A stretch of 23,596 nt of DNA, taken from NCBI GenBank assembly GCA_964479435.1, contig CAYZME010000029.1:1-23596 (forward strand). The letters are read 5' to 3'. The notes beneath the pieces are model-generated. The model was not told the origin of the DNA. It saw only the letters and a program-made list of their open reading frames with translations, and searched no databases. Every line of letters starts with the position of its first letter. Positions within the stretch are counted from its first letter, which is position 1. The stretch is from JAAYKS01 sp964479435 (GTDB lineage: Bacteria; Bacillota; Clostridia; Saccharofermentanales; UBA5734). This document shows positions 1 through 8,922 of the stretch, one piece after another. The translations under genes were made by a program, and so were the position numbers.

Positions 1-2
1 TG

Positions 3-131
3 GTAGAGATTTTGTCGACTTGCCCCACCAACTGGGGGATCGACCCGGTCCAATCGTTGTCCTGGCTGGAAACCGCGATGATGCCGCAGTACCCGCTGGG
101 TGTCTTCAAAGGCGCCGGGTTGGAGGTGTGA
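3..131 (+). CDS. 2-oxoacid:ferredoxin oxidoreductase, beta (TPP-binding) subunit, C-terminal end only
   Basis: Only the last 42 codons are in the window, ending with TGA at 129-131. The tail reads as the end of a KorB/VorB-type beta subunit: a cysteine-proline-threonine-asparagine-tryptophan segment near the start, then a tryptophan-rich helix, and a proline/tyrosine-rich end with PLGVFK. In this family the beta subunit binds thiamine diphosphate and an Fe4S4 cluster and works with an alpha subunit and the gamma subunit encoded next. The ribosome binding site of the next gene (GGAGG at 122-126) lies inside this reading frame, so the two are one operon. The substrate (2-oxoglutarate or branched-chain 2-oxoacids) cannot be told from this fragment. 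The 5' part lies outside the window. Confidence 0.85.
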   Translation, partial: VEILSTCPTNWGIDPVQSLSWLETAMMPQYPLGVFKGAGLEV

Positions 132-132
132 G

Positions 133-669
133 ATGGAGATGAAAATCGTTTTGGCCGGCTTTGGCGGCCAGGGCATATTGTCCGCCGGAAAAATCATCGC
201 CGAAGCCGGCTTGATCGAGGGGCGCGAAGTCTCGTGGTTTCCATCATATGGTCCTGAAATGCGCGGTGGAACCGCCAACTGCGCCGTGATTGTCGCCGAC
301 CGGCCGATCGGCTCGCCGGTTTTGGACGCCTGCGACGTACTCCTGGCGCTCAACACACCCTCCTTGCACAAATTCGAATCCCGCGTGGTTCCCGGCGGCT
401 TTGTTATTGTCGACCGCTCGCTGGTAGATGCCGACCCGTCCCGCGCGGACGTCGTCTTTTATCCCGTAGAGGCGTCCAAAATGGCGGCGGAAAAAGGGAA
501 CATGGCGTTTGCGACCGTGATGATGCTGGGATGTCTGTCCGCTGCCACGGCCTGCTTTTCAGCCGGGAGTTTTGAACAGGCTTTGCGATTGTCCCTGCCG
601 GAGCGCCACCATCACCTGATCCCTCTCGAACTGGAGATCTTCCAGGCGGGCGCGGCATTGGTTGGATAA
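133..669 (+). CDS. 2-oxoacid:ferredoxin oxidoreductase, gamma subunit
   Basis: A 178-residue protein of the pyruvate/ketoisovalerate oxidoreductase gamma family (PF01558). The N-terminus has the glycine-rich GFGGQGILSAGKII segment, followed about 30 residues later by the conserved GPEMRGGTANC segment. The gamma subunit helps bind CoA in oxidative decarboxylation of 2-oxoacids to acyl-CoA with reduction of ferredoxin. An upstream in-frame ATG at 100 exists, but ATG 133 sits six bases after GGAGG (122-126) and gives the normal family N-terminus, so I use it. It starts one base after the beta-subunit stop and is followed by a strong intrinsic terminator, so it is the last gene of its operon. KorC and VorC are both possible names; the sequence does not separate them. 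Confidence 0.9.
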   Translation: MEMKIVLAGFGGQGILSAGKIIAEAGLIEGREVSWFPSYGPEMRGGTANCAVIVADRPIGSPVLDACDVLLALNTPSLHKFESRVVPGGFVIVDRSLVDADPSRADVVFYPVEASKMAAEKGNMAFATVMMLGCLSAATACFSAGSFEQALRLSLPERHHHLIPLELEIFQAGAALVG

Positions 670-703
670 TCAGAGCCAGACCCGCCCGGCTGATCAACAC
701 ACG

Positions 704-730
704 AACGGCTCGCCGATGGCGGGCCGTTTT
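704..730 (+). terminator. Intrinsic terminator of the 2-oxoacid oxidoreductase operon
   Basis: An 11-bp stem (704-714 with 718-728, one G-T wobble) with a three-base loop is followed by four T residues at 727-730. It begins 34 bases after the gamma-subunit stop. It separates this operon from the glycogen operon. Confidence 0.8.
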
Positions 731-749
731 GGCGTGCGGCATGAGGGAA

Positions 750-781
750 TGGACAAAGACGCCGGTCAGGTAAGGTATAAT
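750..781 (+). promoter_or_regulatory. Candidate promoter of the glycogen operon
   Basis: A perfect TATAAT lies at 776-781, 45 bases before the glgB start and downstream of the terminator. The best -35-like hexamer is TGGACA at 750-755, but its 20-base spacing is too long for a standard sigma-A promoter. The -10 is convincing by position; the -35 is doubtful. Confidence 0.5.
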
Positions 782-826
782 AAACATACGAGAAACGCGC
801 GCGCGACGCGCCGCAGGGGACTGGCG

Positions 827-2761
827 ATGAATCAGGCATACCTGTTCAACCGGGGCGAAGATTATATGAGTTATCGTATGCTGGGCGCCCGCCGCGCGGC
901 GGATGGCCAGGGATTTGTCTTCGCGGTTTGGGCCCCCCGCGCCCGTTCGGTTCGCGTAGCCGGTGATTTCAATGACTGGCAACCCCGCGCCGGCGACAAA
1001 ATGGAACCACAGGGCGTGACCGGCATTTGGCGAACACAGATTTACGACGCCCGCATCTGGCACCGCTACAAGTTTGAGGTCACAGGTGCCGACGGGATTT
1101 CCCGCCTCAAAGCGGATCCCTATGCCTTTCATAGTGAAACCCGGCCAGCGGACGCGTCGATTCTATACGACGCGCCTGTTTTTTCTTGGACGGATGCCGC
1201 TTATCTGGCCGCTTTGCCACAACAACCGGCCGCCCGCCCGCTCAACATTTATGAAGTCCATTTGGGATCCTGGCGCCGCAATCCGGATGGAACGGTGCTT
1301 TCGTACCGCGAGGCGGCCCGCCGCCTCGCGGCCTACGCGGTTGAGATGGGGTATACACACGTCGAGCTGATGCCGATCATGGAACACCCTTTGGATGAAT
1401 CATGGGGATACCAGGTGACTGGGTACTATAGCGTCACCAGCCGCTACGGCACCCCGGATGACTTCCGCTGGTTTGTGAATTGTCTGCATGCCGCGGGGAT
1501 CGGGGTGATCCTCGACTGGGTCCCTGGGCACTTCCCCAAAGACGCGTTCGGCTTGGCGCAATTCGACGGCAGCCCCACGTTTGAGTACGGCGATGAGCGC
1601 ATCGGCGAGCATCAGGAGTGGGGTACGCTGGTTTTTGATTTTTCCAAATTTGAGGTGCGCTCGTTTCTGATCTCCAACGCGGTGTTTTGGCTGGAGGAGT
1701 TCCATGTCGACGGTCTGCGCGTGGACGCGGTCAGCAGCATGCTGTACCGCAACTATGGCCGCGATGAATTCGTGCCCAATGAGCATGGCGGCACCGAAAA
1801 TCTCGAAGCCATTGCTTTTTTGCAACAACTCAATACGACCGTCCGCACCCACTACCCCTACGCCATGATGATCGCGGAAGAAGCCACATCCTGGCCGGGC
1901 GTGACCGCTCCGGTCGCGTCGGGCGGGTTGGCTTTCACGCACAAATGGAATATGGGTTGGATGCACGACACCTTGCGCTATTTTTCCCGCGATTATATCC
2001 ATCGGCGCTGGCACCAGGATGAATTGACTTTCTCGCTTGTATACGCGTTTTCGGAGTCTTTTGTTCTGCCCTTCTCGCACGATGAGGTCGTTCACGGCAA
2101 GCATTCACTGATCGACCGCATGCCCGGCGATATCTGGCGCAAGTTTGCCGGTGTGCGTACACTGTACATGTATATGATTACGCATCCCGGCGGCAAGTTG
2201 AATTTTATGGGCAATGAGTTTGGCCAGTTTATCGAGTGGCGGTACTACGAAGAACTGGAATGGTTCTTATTGGAGTACGAGACGCATCGCCAACTACGCT
2301 GGTTTGTATCGCGGTTAAACCACCTGTATCTCCAGCACGCGGAGCTATGGCACGACGACCATTCGTGGGACGGATTTGCGTGGCACAACTGCTCCGACCA
2401 CGAGAACAGCGTATTTGTTTACGCGCGCGTGGCGGGTCCAGCTCGTCTGCTGATCGCGCTCAATTTGCAACCCACCCCGTTGGACAGCTATCGCCTGGGC
2501 GTACCGGACGCCGGCGACTACAGCGTGCTGCTCAATACAGATGCCGCGGAATTTGGCGGCAGCGGCTACCCGGTCATCCCCGACAGGGGCCGCCATGTGA
2601 CGGCTGAAGCCATTCCCGCCGATGGCTTTGCATGGTCTTTGCGCGTGCATCTGCCGCCGTTGGGCGGGTTGTTGCTCGCGCCGTCGTCACGCCATGCGGT
2701 CGGGGGACCGGCGTCCGATATATCAAAAAAAGCACAAGCGGCAAATAAGATCAGGAGGTAG
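827..2761 (+). CDS. glgB: 1,4-alpha-glucan branching enzyme GlgB
   Basis: A 644-residue GH13 branching enzyme that makes alpha-1,6 branch points in glycogen. The N-terminal ~110 residues are a CBM48-type domain (AVWAPRARSVRVAGDFNDW), followed by the catalytic barrel. Catalytic residues are visible: the nucleophile Asp300 in GLRVDAV, the acid/base Glu351 in MIAEEATSWP, and Asp419 in FSHDEVVHGK. Each sits at the spacing expected from E. coli GlgB, although that enzyme has an extra N-terminal domain that this one lacks. The frame is open back to 662, but ATG 827 has AGGGGA seven bases upstream and lies after the terminator and promoter, so it is the likely start. glgC follows after six bases. 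It is the first gene of the operon. Confidence 0.96.
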   Translation: MNQAYLFNRGEDYMSYRMLGARRAADGQGFVFAVWAPRARSVRVAGDFNDWQPRAGDKMEPQGVTGIWRTQIYDARIWHRYKFEVTGADGISRLKADPYAFHSETRPADASILYDAPVFSWTDAAYLAALPQQPAARPLNIYEVHLGSWRRNPDGTVLSYREAARRLAAYAVEMGYTHVELMPIMEHPLDESWGYQVTGYYSVTSRYGTPDDFRWFVNCLHAAGIGVILDWVPGHFPKDAFGLAQFDGSPTFEYGDERIGEHQEWGTLVFDFSKFEVRSFLISNAVFWLEEFHVDGLRVDAVSSMLYRNYGRDEFVPNEHGGTENLEAIAFLQQLNTTVRTHYPYAMMIAEEATSWPGVTAPVASGGLAFTHKWNMGWMHDTLRYFSRDYIHRRWHQDELTFSLVYAFSESFVLPFSHDEVVHGKHSLIDRMPGDIWRKFAGVRTLYMYMITHPGGKLNFMGNEFGQFIEWRYYEELEWFLLEYETHRQLRWFVSRLNHLYLQHAELWHDDHSWDGFAWHNCSDHENSVFVYARVAGPARLLIALNLQPTPLDSYRLGVPDAGDYSVLLNTDAAEFGGSGYPVIPDRGRHVTAEAIPADGFAWSLRVHLPPLGGLLLAPSSRHAVGGPASDISKKAQAANKIRR

Positions 2762-2767
2762 TAGTAT

Positions 2768-4027
2768 ATGGCACGCAAGGATCTCATCGCCATGATTCTC
2801 GCAGGTGGACAAGGGGCCAGGCTGGGCGTGATCACGCGGTTGTTGGCCAAACCGGCGGTGCCGTTCGGCAGCCGCTACCGGGTCATCGATTTTCCTTTGA
2901 GCAATTGCACCAACTCCTCGATCGACACGGTAGGCGTTCTGACCCAATATCAGCCATTGCAGCTCAATACCTATATCGGAAACGGCCACCCGTGGGATCT
3001 GGACCGCAACAACGGCGGCGCGTTTATTTTGCCCCCGTTCATTCGCAGCGGCCGCAGCGAATGGTACAAGGGCACGGCCAACGCGATTTTTCAAAATGCG
3101 GATTTTATCGACAGCTACAACCCGCGATATGTCCTGATCTTGTCCGGCGACCACATATACAAGATGGATTACGCGCGGATGCTGGATTATCACTTGGAAA
3201 ACAAAGCCGACGCGACCATCGCGGTCATCGAAGTGCCCAAGGCGGAAGCTTCGCGGTTTGGGATCATGACCACCGATGGCGATTTCCGCGTCACGGAATT
3301 CGCGGAAAAACCGCAAAAACCCAACAGCAACTTGGCCTCGATGGGTGTATACATCTTCTCTTGGGATGTGTTGCGTCGCGTGCTGATCGAAGACGACGCG
3401 GACCCGACCAGCAACAACGATTTCGGGCAAAATATCATCCCCAAAATGCTGGCCGAGCGCATGCGCCTGGTTGCCTATCGCTTCAGCGGCTATTGGAAGG
3501 ACGTCGGCACGATCGGCAGCCTGTGGGAAGCGAATATGGATTTGCTGGATCACCCGGAGCAACTCAGCCTGTTTGATCGCAGCTGGAAGATCTACAGCAA
3601 AAACCCGGTCAAACCCGCGCATTACATCGGGCGCGAAGCCAACGTGCAAAACAGCGCCATGACCGATGGCTGCGTCGTGGAAGGGGAGGTCATCCACTCG
3701 GTCTTGTCTGATAGCGTGACGATTGAGCGCGGGGCGTCGGTGAGGGACTCGGTGCTGATGCCGGGGGTGACGGTGCGCGCCGGCGCCATCGTGGAAAAAG
3801 CCATCGTCGGCATCGGCTCTGTCATCGGCGAAGACAGTCACATCGGCGGGGAAGAAGAGCCGGGTTGCCCTTATTTGAACCGCAAGTTGTGCACCGACGG
3901 GATCACCGTGATCGACACTGGGCTTGAGCTCCGCAAAGGCGCGCGGATCCCCCCGGGGTGCATGGTCGAGTTCCGGGACGACCTGGGCGAAAACGAGCTG
4001 ATTGAGCGCAAATACCGGGTCTTTTGA
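2768..4027 (+). CDS. glgC: Glucose-1-phosphate adenylyltransferase GlgC (catalytic subunit)
   Basis: A 419-residue ADP-glucose pyrophosphorylase making ADP-glucose from ATP and glucose-1-phosphate, the committed step of glycogen synthesis. The N-terminal nucleotidyltransferase domain has the intact GGQGARLG loop (residues 13-20), followed by the KPAVPFG and IDFPLSNC segments. The metal-binding Asp128 is in SGDHIYKMDY, and the sugar-phosphate lysine Lys181 is in AEKP. The C-terminal ~110 residues form a left-handed beta-helix with hexapeptide-like repeats. AGGAGG at 2753-2758 precedes the ATG by nine bases. All catalytic residues are present, unlike in its neighbour GlgD, so this is the active subunit. 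It is probably allosterically controlled and may form a hetero-oligomer with GlgD. Confidence 0.97.
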   Translation: MARKDLIAMILAGGQGARLGVITRLLAKPAVPFGSRYRVIDFPLSNCTNSSIDTVGVLTQYQPLQLNTYIGNGHPWDLDRNNGGAFILPPFIRSGRSEWYKGTANAIFQNADFIDSYNPRYVLILSGDHIYKMDYARMLDYHLENKADATIAVIEVPKAEASRFGIMTTDGDFRVTEFAEKPQKPNSNLASMGVYIFSWDVLRRVLIEDDADPTSNNDFGQNIIPKMLAERMRLVAYRFSGYWKDVGTIGSLWEANMDLLDHPEQLSLFDRSWKIYSKNPVKPAHYIGREANVQNSAMTDGCVVEGEVIHSVLSDSVTIERGASVRDSVLMPGVTVRAGAIVEKAIVGIGSVIGEDSHIGGEEEPGCPYLNRKLCTDGITVIDTGLELRKGARIPPGCMVEFRDDLGENELIERKYRVF

Positions 4028-4050
4028 CACGGGCCTAAGGAGGAATCCAG

Positions 4051-5175
4051 ATGTATAAAGACGCAATGGCTCTCATTCTGGCGGACAATCAGCGGATCGA
4101 CATGGGCGAGTTGACCCGCCATCGCCCCTTGTCGGCGATTCCGTATGCCGGCCGCTACCGGATTGTCGACTTTATGTTATCCAACATCGTCAACACGGGC
4201 ATTACCAGTGTCGGCATCATGACTTACAGCAAATATCGCTCCCTGATGGATCACATCGGCACCGGTAGCCCCTGGGATCTGGACCGGAAAAACACACAGG
4301 GATTGACCATCTTGCCCCCCTACGCCAATGCGGAGAATACCTATCCGGTATACAGCAGCGACAACGCCGACCTGGTGAGTGTGCTGGACTACTCGCGCAG
4401 CAACCGCGGCAAATATGTCGTCGTCACCGACTGTACGATGCTGTTCAGCGCGACCTTTGACGAGATGATTTTGCGGCATGAGGCCAGTGGCGCGGACCTG
4501 ACTTTTCTCTACACGCGCATGATCCCCCGCAAAGACGCGTATCATCTTGTGGTCGACACCGATCGTAAAAACAACTTGCGCAACGTATTTATCAAACCCG
4601 AGAAACCGGTCACCAATAAGGTCTCAATGGGCGTGATTGTACTCGGCAAATCGTTGTTTGAAGACCTGGTCAGCGAAGCCATCTCCAAAGGCGAACGCGG
4701 TTTGAGTGTGTACGGCTTGCTGATGATGCACGCCCATTTGCAGGTCAAAGGATTTGAATTTAAAGAATTTGTACAGCATATCAACAGCGTGCAAGCGTAT
4801 TTCGCCAACACGATGCAGCTGCTGGACGCCGGCGACGCCCGCAAGGCGCTCTTCTGGTCGGGCTTGCCGGTCTACACAAAAGTCAAAGACGAGGCCCCGG
4901 CTTTGTACGCGTCCGGCAGTCAGGCCACGGGCAGCATCATCTCCGACGGGTGTCGTGTCATCGGCGAAGTGCGGCGCTCGATGCTGTTCCGGGGGGTGAT
5001 GATTTCGCGCAACGCCAAAATTAAAAACTGCATAATCATGCAAGACTCTTATATATCGGAAAATTGCGAATTGGAGAATATCATCATCGACAAAGACTGT
5101 GTGGTCCGCCCCGGCATCAAACTGGTAGGGTCCAACGAGCATCCCATCGTGATCGGAAAGGGGACGGTGCTGTGA
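4051..5175 (+). CDS. glgD: GlgD, non-catalytic GlgC-like regulatory subunit
   Basis: A 374-residue paralog of GlgC. It keeps the fold signatures (RYRIVDFMLSN, SPWDLDRK, an EKP segment) and a C-terminal beta-helix. The N-terminal glycine-rich nucleotide loop is lost: where GlgC has GGQGARLG, this protein has ADNQRIDMGE. The SGDHIYKMDY active-site segment is replaced by VTDCTMLFS. These changes are what is expected for the Bacillota GlgD subunit, which in studied species lacks significant activity alone and modulates GlgC in a GlgCD complex. AAGGAGG at 4037-4043 is seven bases before the ATG. The stop overlaps the GTG start of glgA. Interaction with GlgC is inferred from family knowledge and adjacency. 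Confidence 0.93.
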   Translation: MYKDAMALILADNQRIDMGELTRHRPLSAIPYAGRYRIVDFMLSNIVNTGITSVGIMTYSKYRSLMDHIGTGSPWDLDRKNTQGLTILPPYANAENTYPVYSSDNADLVSVLDYSRSNRGKYVVVTDCTMLFSATFDEMILRHEASGADLTFLYTRMIPRKDAYHLVVDTDRKNNLRNVFIKPEKPVTNKVSMGVIVLGKSLFEDLVSEAISKGERGLSVYGLLMMHAHLQVKGFEFKEFVQHINSVQAYFANTMQLLDAGDARKALFWSGLPVYTKVKDEAPALYASGSQATGSIISDGCRVIGEVRRSMLFRGVMISRNAKIKNCIIMQDSYISENCELENIIIDKDCVVRPGIKLVGSNEHPIVIGKGTVL

Positions 5176-6641
5176 ATCCGCGCAAGGTTCTGGTCGTTTC
5201 GTCGGAGATGGCGCCGTTTGCCAAAGTCGGCGGTCTGGCCGATGTCGTCGGTACGTTGCCGCGCCATCTGCTGGCGCACGGGTGCGATGCCCGGGTGGTT
5301 TTGCCGTTGTACAAGCGGATCAAAGAGCGCTATGCGGAGCAACTGGTGTTTATGCGCTGGAGTATGTTGCGAATGGGCTGGCGCACGCTCTATAGCGGGT
5401 TGTTCCGCCTCGATTATGAAGGGCTTGTGGTTTACTTCATCGACAACGAGTACTATTTCGGCCATGACGCGGTCTACCTGGATTATTCATTCGATCTGGA
5501 GCGTTTTGCCTTTTTCCAACGTGCCGTGTTGGAAGCGATCGGCGAACCGATGGATTTCGACCCGGATGTCATCCATTGCAACGATTGGCAAGCCGGGATG
5601 ATCCCGTGCCTGCTGGAGGCGCATTACCAGCGCCAGGGGTTTCACAAGAAAACGCGGACCGTGTTGACGATCCATAACCTCAAGTATCAGGGCATACACG
5701 GCATCGAGACCATCGCCGATCTGATGGACATGCCCCCCGCCTATATGACCGAGGAACAGATTCTCCACGACGGCGTACCCAATTTCATGAAGGCGGGCAT
5801 CGTCTTCGCGGACGCCGTCACAACCGTTTCCCCCACGTACGCGGCGGAGATCATGACACCCCGTTACGGCGAAGGGCTGGATGGGGTGCTGCGTCTCCAC
5901 GCGTATAAAGTGACCGGCATCCTCAACGGCATCGACACGGTCGAATTTGACCCGCGCCGCGATCCGCTGATTTCCCGAACCTATGGCGTGGACGACTGGC
6001 GGGCGGGCAAGCGGGTCAATAAATACCACCTGCAAACGGAACTGGGCCTGCAAGCAGATCCCGAGGCCCCGCTTGTTGTAATGGTATCGCGCCTGGTTGA
6101 TCAAAAAGGCGTGGAGATGCTGGTGCGCGTTCTCGATCGCGTTGTGGACTGCGGGCTCCAGCTGGTGGTTCAGGGAACCGGCGATCCGCACTACGAATGG
6201 TTGTTGAGCGAAGCCGCCAATCGCCACCCCGATCACCTGGCCGCGGTGATCGCTTATGACAACGCCTTGGCCCATCGGGTGTACGCCGCCGGAGATCTGT
6301 TTCTGATGCCGTCGTTATTTGAACCGTGCGGGTTGGCACAGATGATTTCTATGCGCTATGGTACGGTGCCGGTGGTCCGCGAAACCGGCGGCCTCAAAGA
6401 TACAGTCCACCCATATAACCGCTATACCGGAGAGGGCAACGGCTTTTCCTTCACCGGATCCGGCGCGGAGGAACTGCTGGCGTCTTTGTGCGCCGCGGCG
6501 GCGGTCTACCGCGACCTGCCCGACGCCTGGACCGGGTTGGTCGAGACAGGGATGCGGGCGGATTTTTCCTGGAACGCCTCGGCGGCTTTGTACGCGGATT
6601 TATTTGCGGCCGTGTCCACCTCGGGTAGCGCGATCCGATGA
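5172..6641 (+). CDS. glgA: Glycogen synthase GlgA (ADP-glucose type, GT5)
   Basis: A 489-residue GT-B glycosyltransferase that adds glucose from ADP-glucose to the non-reducing end of alpha-1,4-glucan. The N-terminus carries Lys18 in FAKVGGLADVVG, the ADP-glucose-binding KxGG motif of bacterial synthases. The C-terminal domain has Arg307 and Lys312 in SRLVDQKG and Glu384 in SLFEPCGL, all at conserved places. The frame is open upstream to 5064, but that part overlaps glgD. GTG 5172 overlaps the glgD TGA as GTGA, has AAAGGGG a few bases upstream and gives a normal N-terminus. The stop overlaps the next start as ATGA, so translation is coupled on both sides. Confidence 0.96.
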   Translation: MNPRKVLVVSSEMAPFAKVGGLADVVGTLPRHLLAHGCDARVVLPLYKRIKERYAEQLVFMRWSMLRMGWRTLYSGLFRLDYEGLVVYFIDNEYYFGHDAVYLDYSFDLERFAFFQRAVLEAIGEPMDFDPDVIHCNDWQAGMIPCLLEAHYQRQGFHKKTRTVLTIHNLKYQGIHGIETIADLMDMPPAYMTEEQILHDGVPNFMKAGIVFADAVTTVSPTYAAEIMTPRYGEGLDGVLRLHAYKVTGILNGIDTVEFDPRRDPLISRTYGVDDWRAGKRVNKYHLQTELGLQADPEAPLVVMVSRLVDQKGVEMLVRVLDRVVDCGLQLVVQGTGDPHYEWLLSEAANRHPDHLAAVIAYDNALAHRVYAAGDLFLMPSLFEPCGLAQMISMRYGTVPVVRETGGLKDTVHPYNRYTGEGNGFSFTGSGAEELLASLCAAAAVYRDLPDAWTGLVETGMRADFSWNASAALYADLFAAVSTSGSAIR

Positions 6642-8601
6642 GGTTGGAGCATTGTTCACGTTCAGCCCAATATCGTCACCCGTTTGGCGCTGTTCCGCTG
6701 GCGAGCGAGGTCCGGTTGTCGGTGCGGGTGTTGCCGTCGGGTGAGGTTGTCGACGCGGTGTATTTGGCCTACGCGTATGGCCGGGAGCGTTTTCGCACAA
6801 GCCGCCAGGAGATGCGGCAGGAGAACGAGGGTCTGTGGGGTTGCCGCTTGCGTGTCCCCGGTGCGCCGGCGCTGTTGTTCTATTGGTTTGAAGTGGAGAC
6901 CGGCGGGGTGATCCACTATCTGGTGTGCGACCGGGACCAGGCCGACGGCAGCGGGAAAATGACCACGGCCCGCCCGGATTTTCATTCCCACGCGCGATTT
7001 TCGCACAGCGCTTTTCAAATCACGGTCTTTGACGACACCTTTACTACGCCCTGGTGGCTGCGCGGCGCGGTGATCTACCAGGTGTTCCCTGACCGGTTCG
7101 CGCGTTCCCCTCAGCGCTTGCCGACGCGGGAAGCGGTGATGGCGGATCGCCCGGAACGCATCTTTCATGCCGATTGGGCGGAGGCTGTCGATTGGCGCGG
7201 CCGGCCCGAGACCGGTTATCTCGCCTGTGACTTTTATGGCGGCTCACTCAAAGGCATTGAGGAACGCCTCGATTACATCGCCGCGTTGGGTACGGGTGTG
7301 ATTTATCTGAATCCGGTCTTTGCGGCGCGTTCCAACCACCGGTACGACACGGCGGATTATATGCGGGTCGATCCTTTGCTGGGGAGTGACGAAGACCTCG
7401 CGTCGCTGTGCGCCGCGGCGCGCGCCCGCGGGATCCGTGTCGTGCTCGATGGCGTCTTCAGCCACACCGGCGCGGACAGTGTGTACTTCAACCGGCAGGG
7501 TCGCTACCCGGGAATCGGCGCCTGGCAGGCCGCGACCGGCGCGGGCCAGTCGCCGTATTCCTCCTGGTATTCCATCCGTGGCGGTGAGCGCGCCGCGGGT
7601 GACGGGGACTCCCTCCAATATGACAGTTGGTGGGGTTTCCCCGAATTGCCGACCGTCAATAAAGACGATCTATCTTACCGTGATTATATTTTGGGAGCCA
7701 ACGGCGTGCTGCGCCGTTGGCAGCGCGCCGGCGTGTCCGGTTGGCGGTTGGATGTCTCGGACGAGCTTCCGGATGATTTCTTGCGCGAAATCCGGCGCAC
7801 GGTCAAGCTTGCGGACCCGGACGCGGCCGTGATCGGCGAAGTATGGGAAGACGCCAGCAATAAAATCAGTTACGGGTCGTTCCGCGATTTCGCCTTTGGC
7901 ACCACGCACGACGCGGTGATGGGGTACCCGTTCCGCCAGGCTCTGTTGAGCTGGTTGACGCGGCGCTCGACGGCTGCAGAGATGGTACACGCCCTGGAAA
8001 CCATCCGCGAAAACTATCCGCCCGCTTTCTTTTATTGTGTGATGAATCTCATCGGCAGTCATGATGTCCCCCGCGCGTTGACTGTTTTGGCGGGGCTTCC
8101 GGATCCGGGAGAGCGCGAACACCAGGCCGCGGCGCGTTTATCCCCGCAGGAAAGGGAACAGGGGCTGCGATTGCTGCGTCTCGCCGTAGTCTTCCAGGTG
8201 TTGTATCCGGGCGCCCCGTCCTTGTATTACGGGGACGAGTCCGGCATGGAAGGATTTCGCGACCCGTTTAACCGGGGGACTTTCCCCTGGGACCACCGGG
8301 ACGGGGAATTGATCGCGTACTTCGGGCGGGTTCTGAGCTGGCGTCGATCCCATCCCGTCTTGCGCACCGGCGCCAGCGACATCCGCGCCGGCGGGGCGGA
8401 TGTCGTGGCAATCCGCAGATACCTGGTTTCAGGCCGCGACGCCTTTGGGGACACCTGCGGGGGGANNNNNNNNNNAGCGCGGAAGTTACGGGCTGGATCA
8501 ACCGTTCAGAAAAGACGCAGGAGGTCACGACCTCCGGCGGGGTCATACGGCTCGCGCCCTGGCAGGCATACGTTGTCGCGGACGGGGAACGGCTCCTATA
8601 G
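6638..8601 (+). CDS. GH13 alpha-glucan hydrolase (neopullulanase/cyclomaltodextrinase-like), interrupted by an assembly gap
   Basis: A GH13 enzyme of about 650 residues that probably hydrolyses alpha-glucans or maltodextrins in the cytoplasm; no signal peptide is visible. The first ~130 residues look like a CBM34-type N-terminal domain. The barrel begins at VIYQVFPDRFARS. The triad is visible: Asp372 (nucleophile, GWRLDVSD), Glu401 (acid/base, VIGEVWED) and Asp476 (GSHDVPRAL). ATGA overlap links it to glgA. The 10-N gap at 8466-8475 breaks the frame. Reading straight through gives a false protein running to 8905 across the tRNA. After the gap, the frame starting at 8476 gives a normal beta-rich GH13 end (containing VTGWINRSE and IRLAPWQAYVV) that stops at TAG 8599-8601. 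The gene is therefore probably intact in the organism. Exact specificity is not determined. Confidence 0.88.
8466..8475. other. Assembly gap (10 N) inside the GH13 gene
   Basis: Ten N bases. For the reading frames on both sides to join, the true missing length must be 3n+2 bases; ten is not, so it is a placeholder rather than a measured length. Confidence 0.95.
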
Positions 8602-8652
8602 GGCCAGTTCCCCGATTGGATCCGTCGTATATGGTGATCCGGATGGGACGAT

Positions 8653-8686
8653 AAAAAAACGGCGGCACCTCGTGGGTGTCGCCGTT
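8653..8686 (-). terminator. Intrinsic terminator of the tRNA-Leu gene
   Basis: On the minus strand a 12-bp stem with one mismatch (8675-8686 with 8658-8669) and a five-base loop is followed by seven T residues (plus-strand A run 8653-8659). It lies directly after the tRNA CCA end. On the plus strand the same hairpin has no T run, so it is a poor terminator for the glycogen operon. Confidence 0.8.
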
Positions 8687-8687
8687 G

Positions 8688-8770
8688 TGGTGCGGTCACC
8701 GGGACTTGAACCCGGACGGTTGCCCATACGCCCCTCAAACGTACGCGTCTGCCAGTTCCGCCATGACCGC
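8688..8770 (-). tRNA. tRNA-Leu, anticodon GAG
   Basis: The minus strand folds as an 83-nt cloverleaf with encoded CCA. The 7-bp acceptor stem is GCGGTCA with TGACCGC, the discriminator base is A, the T arm is CCGGG-TTCAAGT-CCCGG, and the anticodon loop is TTGAGGG. Anticodon GAG reads CUC and CUU leucine codons. The anticodon stem TACGT/GCGTA has one G-T pair. The 11-nt variable region with a short GGG/CC-type arm fits a class II tRNA-Leu. It stands alone and opposite to all neighbouring genes. Confidence 0.95.
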
Positions 8771-8795
8771 TTGGCAGCCCGAGCGTGGCAGAGCC

Positions 8796-8825
8796 ATTAT
8801 ATGCGTTGCCATTTGCCAGTGTCAA
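8796..8825 (-). promoter_or_regulatory. Sigma-A promoter of tRNA-Leu
   Basis: On the minus strand a perfect TTGACA (plus 8820-8825) and a perfect TATAAT (plus 8796-8801) are separated by 18 bases. The -10 ends 25 bases before the mature tRNA 5' end, leaving a short 5' leader for RNase P to remove. Confidence 0.88.
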
Positions 8826-8922
8826 CAACCCGGCTTTTTGTGTTGTCCGATGTGAAACCGGCGCCGGAGGTCTCCGCCGGATGTCTGTTTTTGGCCGGTT
8901 TCTGACATGTCGGGGCGGTTTG

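Noticed and set aside
662..826. N-terminal extension of glgB from ATG 662
   Set aside because: It covers the upstream terminator and the -10 region and encodes no branching-enzyme sequence; ATG 827 has its own ribosome site.
2723..4066. A 447-codon open frame on the minus strand opposite glgC
   Set aside because: It is a shadow of high-GC codon use in glgC; no family motifs and no ribosome site.
8855..8901. Inverted repeat AAACCGGC / GCCGGTTT with inner CG-rich stems and a T run
   Set aside because: The T run is not directly after any stem and no plus-strand transcript clearly needs termination here, so I could not assign a role.
6638..8905. A 755-codon frame running through the N gap, the tRNA and its promoter
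   Set aside because: After the gap the frame gives low-complexity Arg/Pro-rich sequence; the alternative frame from 8476 gives a proper GH13 end with a stop at 8601.
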